Below, piece by piece: positions 27,700 through 35,983 of a stretch of DNA of 64,000 bases. A program made the translations under genes and the position numbers. Source of the stretch: Sphingobacterium mizutaii (GTDB lineage: Bacteria; Bacteroidota; Bacteroidia; Sphingobacteriales; Sphingobacteriaceae); NCBI RefSeq assembly GCF_900187125.1, contig NZ_LT906468.1, forward strand, positions 1,798,001 through 1,862,000. Reading direction: 5' to 3'. Below the pieces are notes generated by a model. That model was given only the letters and a program-made list of their open reading frames with translations, made no database searches and was not told the origin of the DNA. Position 1 is the first letter of the stretch; each line of letters opens with the position of its first letter.

Positions 27700-29250
27700 A
27701 TGAATAACCTACCTATTATAGACTTAGTTATTATATTTCTCTATTTACTTGGGATGGTACTCGTAGGTGTATACTTTTCTCGCAAGAATCATTCGGTTGA
27801 TGAGTTTACTAAAGCATCTGGGAGAATACCTTCTTGGGCAATTGGAATCTCAATATATGCCACTTTCCTTAGTTCTAATACATTCTTAGGAGTTCCTGGA
27901 AAAGCATATGGGGGAGATTGGAATGCTTTTGTATTTAGTCTTTCGATGCCATTTGCTGCTTGGTTTGCTACTAAATATTTTGTTCCCTTTTATAGAAGTA
28001 CAGGAGAAGTTTCAGCATATACTAATTTGGAGAAACGTTTTGGAACCTGGGCAAGAACCTATGCAGTTGTATGTTTTCTCCTTACACAATTAGCAAGAAT
28101 TGGTTCTATTTTCTTCGGAATATCCCTTACACTACAGGCATTGACTGGTTATAATATGTTGGCAATAATGTTAGTTACAGGCATCTGTATTGTCATTTAT
28201 ACGGTTATGGGTGGGATAGAAGCTGTTATTTGGACCGAGGTTGTTCAAGGTATACTTAAAACATTCGGTGCACTTATTATTATTTACTTGGTTGTGATTA
28301 AGGTCCCAGGTGGCTTGAATGAAATTGTGAATGTGGGCATGCAGAATAATAAATTTAGTTTAGGATCTTTCAATTTTGATTTTTCAAGTTCAACCTTTTG
28401 GGTAGTATTATTGTATGGTTTTTTTATCAACCTGAATAATTTTGGAATGGATCAAAACTATGTTCAGAGGTATCACACTGCACAGTCCGCAAAGGAGGCC
28501 AATAAATCAGTTTGGTTATGTGTATGGATCTATGTTCCTGTCTCACTATTGTTTTTCTTTATAGGTACCTGTCTATTCACCTATTATCAGAATAATCCAA
28601 ATTTACTAGCTGATATTAAATTACAAGCTGCAGCTGAACAATTAGGTTTAGCCATTCAAAATCCCCAAGTAATAGATTTAGCTGCAAAATTACAACCTCA
28701 AGATTACGGAGACAAGGTAATGCCGCACTTCATGGTGAACATGATACCTACAGGGCTATTAGGATTAATAATTTCAGCAATTTTATCAGCAGCAATGAGT
28801 ACCATTAGTTCAGGTATGAACGCCTCTGCTACGGTATTTACGGAAGATATCTATAAAAGATATTTCAATCCCGCTGGAACGGAGAAAACCAATTTAAAGG
28901 TTCTCTATATTGCTACAGTAATCGTTGGCCTAATTGGTATGTCATGCGGTATTGCCATGATTGGTGTAAAAAGCCTATTAGATGTCTGGTGGACCTTATC
29001 AGGTATTTTTGCTGGTGGTATGCTCGGTTTGTTTTTGTTGGGTTTAATCAGCAAAAAAGTTCAAAATAAGGCAGCTATTATCGGAACAATTGTAGGGATC
29101 ATGGTAATTCTTTGGATGACATTTTCATTTTTAATACCAGATCATCTTGCCTTTTTGAGAAATCCATTACATGCCAACATGATCATCGTGGTTGGTACAT
29201 TAGCTATATTTTTAGTAGGAAACCTAAGTCAAAAGCTCGCTAAGAAATAA
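27700..29250 (+). CDS. Sodium:solute symporter (SSS family)
   Basis: This 516-residue inner-membrane transporter has about 13-14 helices. SSS features are 'YLLGMVLVGVYFSRKNHSVDEFTKASGRIPSWAIGISIYATFLSSNTFLGVPGKAYGGDW' at the start, 'NNFGMDQNYVQRYHTA' in the middle and 'GLLGLIISAILSAAMSTISSGMNASATVFTEDIYKRYF', which forms the sodium-site helix. Relatives carry sialic acids, other sugars or sugar acids into the cytosol. It is the first gene after the divergent AraC regulator and lies 21 bp before a NanA/DapA-type aldolase gene, which suggests its cargo is a keto-acid sugar or its precursor. Cargo is inference. Confidence 0.92.
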   Translation: MNNLPIIDLVIIFLYLLGMVLVGVYFSRKNHSVDEFTKASGRIPSWAIGISIYATFLSSNTFLGVPGKAYGGDWNAFVFSLSMPFAAWFATKYFVPFYRSTGEVSAYTNLEKRFGTWARTYAVVCFLLTQLARIGSIFFGISLTLQALTGYNMLAIMLVTGICIVIYTVMGGIEAVIWTEVVQGILKTFGALIIIYLVVIKVPGGLNEIVNVGMQNNKFSLGSFNFDFSSSTFWVVLLYGFFINLNNFGMDQNYVQRYHTAQSAKEANKSVWLCVWIYVPVSLLFFFIGTCLFTYYQNNPNLLADIKLQAAAEQLGLAIQNPQVIDLAAKLQPQDYGDKVMPHFMVNMIPTGLLGLIISAILSAAMSTISSGMNASATVFTEDIYKRYFNPAGTEKTNLKVLYIATVIVGLIGMSCGIAMIGVKSLLDVWWTLSGIFAGGMLGLFLLGLISKKVQNKAAIIGTIVGIMVILWMTFSFLIPDHLAFLRNPLHANMIIVVGTLAIFLVGNLSQKLAKK

Positions 29251-29271
29251 TTATTTAAACATATAAAAACT

Positions 29272-30186
29272 ATGATTCGGAGTAATAAAAAATTTATTCC
29301 TGTAATGCTTATGCCCTTTACGGAAGATAAAAAGATCGATTATAAAGTCCTGAAAGATTTAGTAGAATTCTATTTAAATGCAGGTGCAGAAGGACTTTTT
29401 GCCAATTGTCTTTCCAGTGAAATGTTTGAATTGGGAAAAGATGAAATGATTGATTCTATAAACTTTATTGTCAATGAAGTTCATGGTCGAGTTCCAATTG
29501 TTGCCACAGGATCTTTTGGAAATACAATCTCTGAACAAGCTGATTTTATAAAGGAAGTATATGCTACTGGTATTGAAGCGGTAATCGTAATTACAAGTCT
29601 TTTGGCTGAGGAAAACGATGAGGAGAGCTTATTTGAAGATAATGTCCGGAAGTTAATGGAACTAACTCCCAATATACCTTTGGGATTTTATGAATGTCCG
29701 ATTCCTTATAAAAGAATAATGTCTCCTACATTCCTGTCAGAAATTGTTCAATCAGATAGAATTAAATATTATAAAGATACTTCTTTGGATCTGAATAGCA
29801 TCAAATCTAAACTACATGCAACGCAGGGTTTTCCAGAATTTGGACTTTTTGATGCTTATATGGTACATGCAGTCGGATCCCTCCAAGCAGGATCTGCAGG
29901 TCTCTCCTGTATTCAAGGAAATTATTTTCCAGAATTAATCGTGTGGCTTTGTAAAAATTACGACGATCCAAACCTACAGGTGCAAATTGATAAGGTTCAA
30001 AATTTCCTCATAGAAAACATGGATGTCATGCATTATGCATACCCTGCATCAGCCAAGTACTTCCTACAATTAACTGGTTTTGAAATCCAAACCTCCTGCA
30101 GAAGAACAGATATTGAGCCTTTAGATGATGAAACAAAAGAAAAATTAAAACAACTAAAAATATCTTATGATCAATTGAAATTATAG
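29272..30186 (+). CDS. DapA/NanA-superfamily aldolase (lyase)
   Basis: The 304-residue TIM-barrel protein belongs to the dihydrodipicolinate synthase/N-acetylneuraminate lyase superfamily. The Schiff-base lysine is Lys168 in 'KYYKDTSLD' and the catalytic tyrosine Tyr140 in 'GFYECPIPY'. The usual carboxylate-binding motif G-x-T/S-T/S-G-E is replaced by 'ANCLSSEMF' (44-52), an unusual change next to the active site that points to a substrate other than plain pyruvate condensation products. It sits between a symporter gene and a SusCD pair, so it probably splits a 2-keto-3-deoxy sugar acid or a relative in the cytosol. It is not a housekeeping DapA by context. Confidence 0.85.
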   Translation: MIRSNKKFIPVMLMPFTEDKKIDYKVLKDLVEFYLNAGAEGLFANCLSSEMFELGKDEMIDSINFIVNEVHGRVPIVATGSFGNTISEQADFIKEVYATGIEAVIVITSLLAEENDEESLFEDNVRKLMELTPNIPLGFYECPIPYKRIMSPTFLSEIVQSDRIKYYKDTSLDLNSIKSKLHATQGFPEFGLFDAYMVHAVGSLQAGSAGLSCIQGNYFPELIVWLCKNYDDPNLQVQIDKVQNFLIENMDVMHYAYPASAKYFLQLTGFEIQTSCRRTDIEPLDDETKEKLKQLKISYDQLKL

Positions 30187-30224
30187 TTAACCAAAAAATA
30201 AATAACCAAATAAACTAGAATGTT

Positions 30225-33200
30225 ATGATGCAAAATTTAAAACACTTACTCGTTTTACTCTATGTGTTTGTGTCTGTCCAAGTTCAGGCCCAAGGGAGTA
30301 TTTCAGGGTTAATTAAGGATCGAGAAACGGGCAACGCCATCATAGGGGCGACCATAACTTCAAGCTCAGGTATCAAAACTTCATCAGGACCAGATGGGAA
30401 ATTCTCCATTAATCTTAATCCTAATGACAAATCGATTACCATCAGTTTTGTGGGGTATGAGTTAAAAACCGAATCAATTGATGGAAGGGAATTCTATGAT
30501 ATTACCCTTACATCTTCAGAAAATGCATTGAATGAAGTCGTAGTAATTGGCTATGGAACTGCAAAAAGAAGTGATATAACGGGTGCAGTGAGTAGCTTAA
30601 ATGAAAAAGACTTTAACAAAGGAGTAAATACTTCACCTGAACAACTATTAGCTGGTAAAGTTGCAGGGGTTCAAGTTGTACAAAGTAGTGGCGAGCCTGG
30701 TGGAGGTATTTCTGTAAATATTCGTGGAATGGGATCAATCAATGCTAGTAACTCTCCGTTATATGTTGTTGATGGATTCCCTATTGATAACTCTGTAACA
30801 GTTGGAGGGACGGGAGCGAATTTTACTGGGATGAAATCTGCTAGAAATCCATTAAATGCTATCAATCCGAATGATATTGCCTCAATTGAAGTGTTAAAAG
30901 ATGCTTCAGCAACCGCAATTTATGGTTCAAGAGGTGCGAATGGCGTGGTAATGATTACCACAAAACGAGGGAAAACAGGTGGATTAAAAGTAGATTATGA
31001 CGGCTATTACGGCGTTCAGAATGTACAACATGATTTGGATATATTAAATGCCGAAGAATATAGGACTGTAGTTAATGCTATAATCGATGATGGTGGTGGC
31101 AATGCAAACCAAAGGATATCGGACTTGAAAAATACTACGGATTGGTTAGGAATGATGTACAATAAAAATGCGCCAATACAAAATCATAATTTGTCTTTTT
31201 CAGGAGGAAATGAACAAACTAAATACCATACTTCCCTAAATTATTACAACCAAGATGGGTTATTAATAAATTCTAATAACAATCGATATAGTGCTAGGTT
31301 GAATTTAGAGCATACAGGTTCCATTTTTAAACTTGGTGCTAATATGACAAGCTCATTTATAAAAGATAATTATGTGGCTAATGGTATGGATTTAAATGAA
31401 CGTGCTGGGATTATTTATGCAGCAATAGCATATGATCCCACTTTGCCTATCTATAATGAAAATGGAGGATACATGCTTTCTCCAGATATGAACATTGATA
31501 ATCCATTAGCAATTGCAAATGGAAAAACTTCCATTTCTAACTTATATAGAACTTTAGGAACTATTTATGGAGAAATAAACTTCTTAAACGACTTTACTGC
31601 AAAATTAAATTTAGGAGCAGATATATCCAATCAAAGAAGAGATACCTATGTTGATCGACAAACCATAGAGGGTAGGGCTAATGGTGGGATTGCAAGTATA
31701 TTGCAAGGAAATAGCAATAGTTACCTAGCTGAATTCACATTAGGGTATAAAAAAACAATAGATATTCATGACTTTAATTTCCTTTTAGGGATAACAGGGC
31801 AACAGTTTAATGATAGGGCTGGTAATTCTCAGGGAAGTGGGTTTTCATCTGATGCTACAAAAACCGACAATATGGGACTTGGAGATCCTACAAAATTTAT
31901 CGTGTCAAGTTCTAGATCAAGAAACAGTTTATTATCCTATCTAGGAAGAGCGAACTACAATCTGCTCGATAAATATTTGTTTACTGCTTCCTTAAGAATA
32001 GATGGTTCCTCTCGATTCGGCGAAAATAATCAATATGGTGTTTTCCCTTCTTTTGCCTTTGGATGGAAATTGGACCAAGAGGATTTTATTAAATCTTTGG
32101 ATATTTTTAATTCCCTAAAACTAAGGGCAAGTTGGGGAAGAACAGGTAACCAAGAAATTGGTAATTACCAATCCATGTCAACTTATGCTGCTGGTCAGAA
32201 AGCAGTCATTGGCGAAGTTCAAGTGAGTACTACAACACCTAGCCGTCTGCCTAATCCGAACCTGAAATGGGAAACTTCCGAGCAACTTAATTTTGGACTG
32301 GACTTTTCCATTGTTAATAGCAGGTTATCTGGAAGTTTGGATTATTTCTTTAAGGACACCAAGGATATGCTATTAAATTTGGCTGTTCCTCGTACTACAG
32401 GTTTTTCCACAATGATGACTAACATAGGAGCGGTAAGGAATTCAGGCTTTGAATTAATGTTAAACTCTGTCAATCTTAAAGGCTCTGTAAATTGGGAAAC
32501 AAACCTTAACCTAGCTTGGTTGAAAAATGAAGTACTTGATCTTGGATCAAACTCTATTATTTATTCGGGTTCATCAGGTGGTACTTCAAATATTTCCATT
32601 ATTCAAGTTGGATTGCCTATGTATTCATTTTATGGTTATCAAATTGATGGCATTTGGCAAAAAGCTGATGATTTTAGTCAAACTAATGATAAAGTCGTTG
32701 CTGGGGATATTAAATACAGAGATATTAATGGTGATAAAATTGTCAATGCAGATGATAGGGTAGTCATTGGAAATTCCTTTCCAAAATATACAGCTTCATT
32801 AACCAATAATATAGATTATAAAAATTTCAACCTAAATATCTTTATTGATGGAGTATTTGATGTAGATATGCTTAATAATAATCTAGTGGATACTTATTTC
32901 CCTGCGAATTTAAAAAGAAATAGGATCGCCGAGCCTGTATTGAATAGGTGGACTGAAAATAATCCTTCTACTCAATACCCATCTTTTGTAAATCCGAATG
33001 GTCAAGGCAAAAAAGAAGTGAATACCTATACAGTTGAAGATGCAAGTTATATCAGACTGAGTACTGTAAAATTAGGGTATACATTTCCATTGCAGAGCAC
33101 CAAATATGTCAAAGGACTTAATGTGTTTCTAGTAGGACAAAATTTAGCCATGATTACCAAATATTCTGGTTATGATCCTACAATTAATCCAAATGGAAGT

Positions 33201-33272
33201 GGAGCAAGAATTGATTGGAATGCATATCCTACTGCTAGGACTTTTATGCTAGGTGTAAATTTAAGTTTATAG
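30225..33272 (+). CDS. SusC/RagA-type TonB-dependent transporter
   Basis: The 1015-residue outer-membrane transporter has a signal peptide ('YVFVSVQVQAQGS'), an N-terminal carboxypeptidase-regulatory-like domain (about 25-105), the SusC plug ('NEVVVIGYGTAKRSDITGAVSSL', then 'IRGMGSINASNSPLYVVDGFPID') and a large barrel ending 'FMLGVNLSL'. A second ATG three bases downstream (30228) is an equally possible start. It has no STN domain, in keeping with control by the local AraC regulator rather than a sigma/anti-sigma pair. It is followed after 4 bp by its SusD partner. Codons are visibly more AT-rich than in the SusC gene at 9551-12535. Confidence 0.93.
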   Translation: MMQNLKHLLVLLYVFVSVQVQAQGSISGLIKDRETGNAIIGATITSSSGIKTSSGPDGKFSINLNPNDKSITISFVGYELKTESIDGREFYDITLTSSENALNEVVVIGYGTAKRSDITGAVSSLNEKDFNKGVNTSPEQLLAGKVAGVQVVQSSGEPGGGISVNIRGMGSINASNSPLYVVDGFPIDNSVTVGGTGANFTGMKSARNPLNAINPNDIASIEVLKDASATAIYGSRGANGVVMITTKRGKTGGLKVDYDGYYGVQNVQHDLDILNAEEYRTVVNAIIDDGGGNANQRISDLKNTTDWLGMMYNKNAPIQNHNLSFSGGNEQTKYHTSLNYYNQDGLLINSNNNRYSARLNLEHTGSIFKLGANMTSSFIKDNYVANGMDLNERAGIIYAAIAYDPTLPIYNENGGYMLSPDMNIDNPLAIANGKTSISNLYRTLGTIYGEINFLNDFTAKLNLGADISNQRRDTYVDRQTIEGRANGGIASILQGNSNSYLAEFTLGYKKTIDIHDFNFLLGITGQQFNDRAGNSQGSGFSSDATKTDNMGLGDPTKFIVSSSRSRNSLLSYLGRANYNLLDKYLFTASLRIDGSSRFGENNQYGVFPSFAFGWKLDQEDFIKSLDIFNSLKLRASWGRTGNQEIGNYQSMSTYAAGQKAVIGEVQVSTTTPSRLPNPNLKWETSEQLNFGLDFSIVNSRLSGSLDYFFKDTKDMLLNLAVPRTTGFSTMMTNIGAVRNSGFELMLNSVNLKGSVNWETNLNLAWLKNEVLDLGSNSIIYSGSSGGTSNISIIQVGLPMYSFYGYQIDGIWQKADDFSQTNDKVVAGDIKYRDINGDKIVNADDRVVIGNSFPKYTASLTNNIDYKNFNLNIFIDGVFDVDMLNNNLVDTYFPANLKRNRIAEPVLNRWTENNPSTQYPSFVNPNGQGKKEVNTYTVEDASYIRLSTVKLGYTFPLQSTKYVKGLNVFLVGQNLAMITKYSGYDPTINPNGSGARIDWNAYPTARTFMLGVNLSL

Positions 33273-33276
33273 AGTT

Positions 33277-34749
33277 ATGAAAAGAATGTTTAAAACTGCG
33301 AAATATTTAGGTTTCCTAGCTTTGATGTTAAACCTTTCTTCTTGTAAAGATTTTTTGAAGGAAGAAGTATATTCTCAGCTTGCACCGGAAAATTATTTAA
33401 ATACAAAGGAAGGATTGACTTCTGTATTATATGAGGCTTATGCCAAAGGAGCAAATATGAATAGTAATAATTCTATTTATGTACTTGGACCTCAAGAATT
33501 TTCAACAGATATCTTATACCAATCTGGTGATAATGTTGAAGCAACCATCAAAAACTATCGTGAGTTCAATTGGGATCCAACAATGGATTTCTTAATTCAA
33601 AATTGGGATTCACCCTATCAATGTATTCGAGATGCAAATATTATTTTAGAAAATATTGATAAATCCAATTTGACAGATGCTGAAAAAGCATTATTTGCCG
33701 CTGAAGCAAGATTTTTGAGGGCTACTTCTTATTATAAATTATCATTGTTTTTTGGCCCTGTGCCTTTAAGGACCTCTACAACTCAGGAGCTTAGCCTGAA
33801 AAGAGCTACCCAGGTAGAACTTAATAGTTTTATTGAAAATGAATTGTTAGAAACGATAAAGGTTCTTCCAAATCCTGGAAATGAACCTCAACATTATCGT
33901 GCGCATAAAGCAGCTGCTATGGGGTTTTTGATTAAATTTTATCTTAATTCTAAACAATGGCAAAAATCTGCAGATCTAGCAAAACAATTCATAAACGATT
34001 TTAACTATTCATTGCATCCGGTATATAAGGATTTATTTAAGGTAGAAAATGAAAGAAATAAGGAATATATTTGGGTTAGACCTGCAATTCCTTCTTCTGA
34101 TAGGGTTACCGCAAATAGTTGGAGCAATGTTTCCTTCCCTGAAAATTTTAAATCTGCACCCGAGATAGGGCTTACATTCAAAAGTACTTGGCTAAATTGG
34201 CCTAATGAATTCCGTATATATGATGATTTTTATAATTCTTTTGAAAACAATGATAATAGGAAGGAATTAATGATCACAAAATATATCAATAATTCAGATG
34301 TTGAAATTACACTATTGGGTAATGATAATGTGCGATCTTTTAAATATTGGCCTGACCAAAACAATACAGGTGCTGCTCACGGGAATGATATTCCAGAAAT
34401 TAGATTCGCGGATATCTATCTTTCTCTTGCAGAAGCTCTAAATGAAACCCAATATCCAAATCAGGAAGCCTTAAAATATATCAACATGGTAAGAAAGAGG
34501 GCTGGATTAAATGATTTAATTGCTTCAAATATTACCAGTAAAGAAATGTTAAGGAATTTGATTTTAACTGAAAGAGGGCATGAGTTTTATAATGAAGGCC
34601 ATCGTAGGACGGATATGATCAGAATGGGGGTGTTTATCTCAGATGCCATAAAAAGAGGGAAAGCTGCTAAACCATATCAGGTGGTATTTCCAATCCCTCA
34701 AGTAGTGATTGATTCTGATACTGCAATTGAACAAAATGAAAACTATTAA
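33277..34749 (+). CDS. SusD/RagB-type outer-membrane lipoprotein
   Basis: This 490-residue lipoprotein has a lipobox ('LMLNLSSCKDFL', Cys at about 23) and the SusD core with N-terminal 'QLAPENYLNTKEGLTSVLYEAYA', a TPR-like central region ('EARFLRATSYYKLSLFFGPVPL') and the C-terminal 'LILTERGHEFYNEGHRRTDMIRMG' signature. It partners the SusC gene 4 bp upstream and captures the ligand at the cell surface. Its last codons precede the sialidase-like gene by 10 bp. Confidence 0.93.
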   Translation: MKRMFKTAKYLGFLALMLNLSSCKDFLKEEVYSQLAPENYLNTKEGLTSVLYEAYAKGANMNSNNSIYVLGPQEFSTDILYQSGDNVEATIKNYREFNWDPTMDFLIQNWDSPYQCIRDANIILENIDKSNLTDAEKALFAAEARFLRATSYYKLSLFFGPVPLRTSTTQELSLKRATQVELNSFIENELLETIKVLPNPGNEPQHYRAHKAAAMGFLIKFYLNSKQWQKSADLAKQFINDFNYSLHPVYKDLFKVENERNKEYIWVRPAIPSSDRVTANSWSNVSFPENFKSAPEIGLTFKSTWLNWPNEFRIYDDFYNSFENNDNRKELMITKYINNSDVEITLLGNDNVRSFKYWPDQNNTGAAHGNDIPEIRFADIYLSLAEALNETQYPNQEALKYINMVRKRAGLNDLIASNITSKEMLRNLILTERGHEFYNEGHRRTDMIRMGVFISDAIKRGKAAKPYQVVFPIPQVVIDSDTAIEQNENY

Positions 34750-34759
34750 ACTGAAAAAT

Positions 34760-35929
34760 ATGAAAATCAAACAATTTTATTTACTTGTGTTAGCTATCTA
34801 CACGCTACCATTCCATTCCATTAGTCAAGAAGTTCCGGGAAATATTGTTTGCCATGTTTCTGCAGAAGAAATGAAATATATTGGATCTCCTAGCTTGGTG
34901 ATTCTTCCCAATGGTGATTATGTAGCATCCCATGATCTCTTTGGTCCTAAAAGTTCAGAATGGCAACAGGCTGTTACCAGAATTTTCACCTCAAAAGATA
35001 AAGGAAAAAAATGGAAAGAAATCAGCACAATCAATGGAGCTTTTTGGAGTTCCTTATTTGTACATAAAGGAGATTTATATCTATTAGGGCCTGATAGACA
35101 TCATGGTACTGTTATGATCCGTAAATCTACCAATGGAGGTAAATCTTGGACCCAACCTAGCAACCAAGAAAATGGGGTTTTGTTAACTGGTCTTTTCCAT
35201 GGTGCTCCGATGACTGTTGTTGAACATAACGGAAGATTGTGGCGTCCCATGGAAACTGCTCATGGACCCATTCTTCAATGGGGCAAGAGATATGGAGCCA
35301 TGGTGATGAGCGCTGATGTAAATTCAGATTTGATGAAATCAAAATCTTGGCAAGTTTCGAATTCGCTCCTATATGATTCCACTTACCTAGATGGAAAATT
35401 TGGTGGCTGGCTTGAAGGTAATTTTGTAGTTGGTAAAGATAACCAACTTTGGAATATCCTTAGAGTAGATGTTAAGGGAAAAGAAAAAGAGAAAGCAGCA
35501 TTTGTGTCAATCTCTCCTGATGGGAAAAAACTCAGTTTTGATCCCAATACTGGATTTGTAGATTTCCCTGGAGGTAGTAAAAAGTTCGTGATAAAATTCG
35601 ATGAAAAAACAGGTAACTATTATACTTTGGCAAATGTTATAACAGAAAAATATGCTAAGGAATTTCCTGATCGAAACCCAAGTTCTATGAGAAATGTTTT
35701 AATGCTTAGAAAGTCTAAGGATCTTAAAACCTGGGAAGATGTGAAAATAATTTTGGAAGATGGAGATGTGAAAAACTCAGGTTTTCAATATGTCGATTGG
35801 CTATTTGAAGGAAATGATATCATAGTTCTTTCCCGGACTGCTTTTTTTGATGGTAAAAATAAAGCTCATAATAATCATGATGCCAATTTTTTAACCTTTC
35901 ATAGAATTGAAAATTTTAGAAATCTATAA
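34760..35929 (+). CDS. Exported sialidase-fold protein (BNR/Asp-box), probable glycoside-active enzyme
   Basis: The 389-residue protein starts best at 34760, giving the signal peptide MKIKQFYLLVLAIYTLPFHS; in-frame ATGs at 34709 and 34736 overlap the SusD 3' end and are less likely. It has the six-bladed sialidase-type propeller with two clear Asp boxes, S78-K-D-K-G-K-K-W85 and S123-T-N-G-G-K-S-W130. The first-blade motif reads 'YIGSPSLVILPNGDYVASHD', where true sialidases have the Arg of R-I-P; that Arg is missing. So it may act on another acidic sugar or only bind one. It lies directly after SusD in the AraC-regulated locus. Confidence 0.8.
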   Translation: MKIKQFYLLVLAIYTLPFHSISQEVPGNIVCHVSAEEMKYIGSPSLVILPNGDYVASHDLFGPKSSEWQQAVTRIFTSKDKGKKWKEISTINGAFWSSLFVHKGDLYLLGPDRHHGTVMIRKSTNGGKSWTQPSNQENGVLLTGLFHGAPMTVVEHNGRLWRPMETAHGPILQWGKRYGAMVMSADVNSDLMKSKSWQVSNSLLYDSTYLDGKFGGWLEGNFVVGKDNQLWNILRVDVKGKEKEKAAFVSISPDGKKLSFDPNTGFVDFPGGSKKFVIKFDEKTGNYYTLANVITEKYAKEFPDRNPSSMRNVLMLRKSKDLKTWEDVKIILEDGDVKNSGFQYVDWLFEGNDIIVLSRTAFFDGKNKAHNNHDANFLTFHRIENFRNL

Positions 35930-35935
35930 AACATA

Positions 35936-35966
35936 TAGGTAGAGTAATTAACAATTACTCTACCTA
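35936..35966 (+). terminator. Perfect 14-bp hairpin between sialidase-like and YidR-like genes
   Basis: TAGGTAGAGTAATT (35936-35949) pairs exactly with AATTACTCTACCTA (35953-35966) around an AAC loop, 7 bp after the sialidase-like stop. No T run follows on the plus strand, so it may be a processing or attenuation site or an RNA end stabiliser rather than a classic terminator. Confidence 0.5.
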
Positions 35967-35983
35967 AAAATATTGTTGTTGCA

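Noticed and set aside
34709..34759. Upstream ATG starts for the sialidase-like gene
   Set aside because: They overlap the SusD 3' end and put a polar stretch before the signal peptide; the ATG at 34760 gives a clean signal sequence.
27700..35929. Standard sialic acid (nan) operon
   Set aside because: Only the symporter/aldolase/SusCD layout fits; epimerase, kinase, deacetylase and deaminase genes are missing and the sialidase Arg and aldolase loop are altered.
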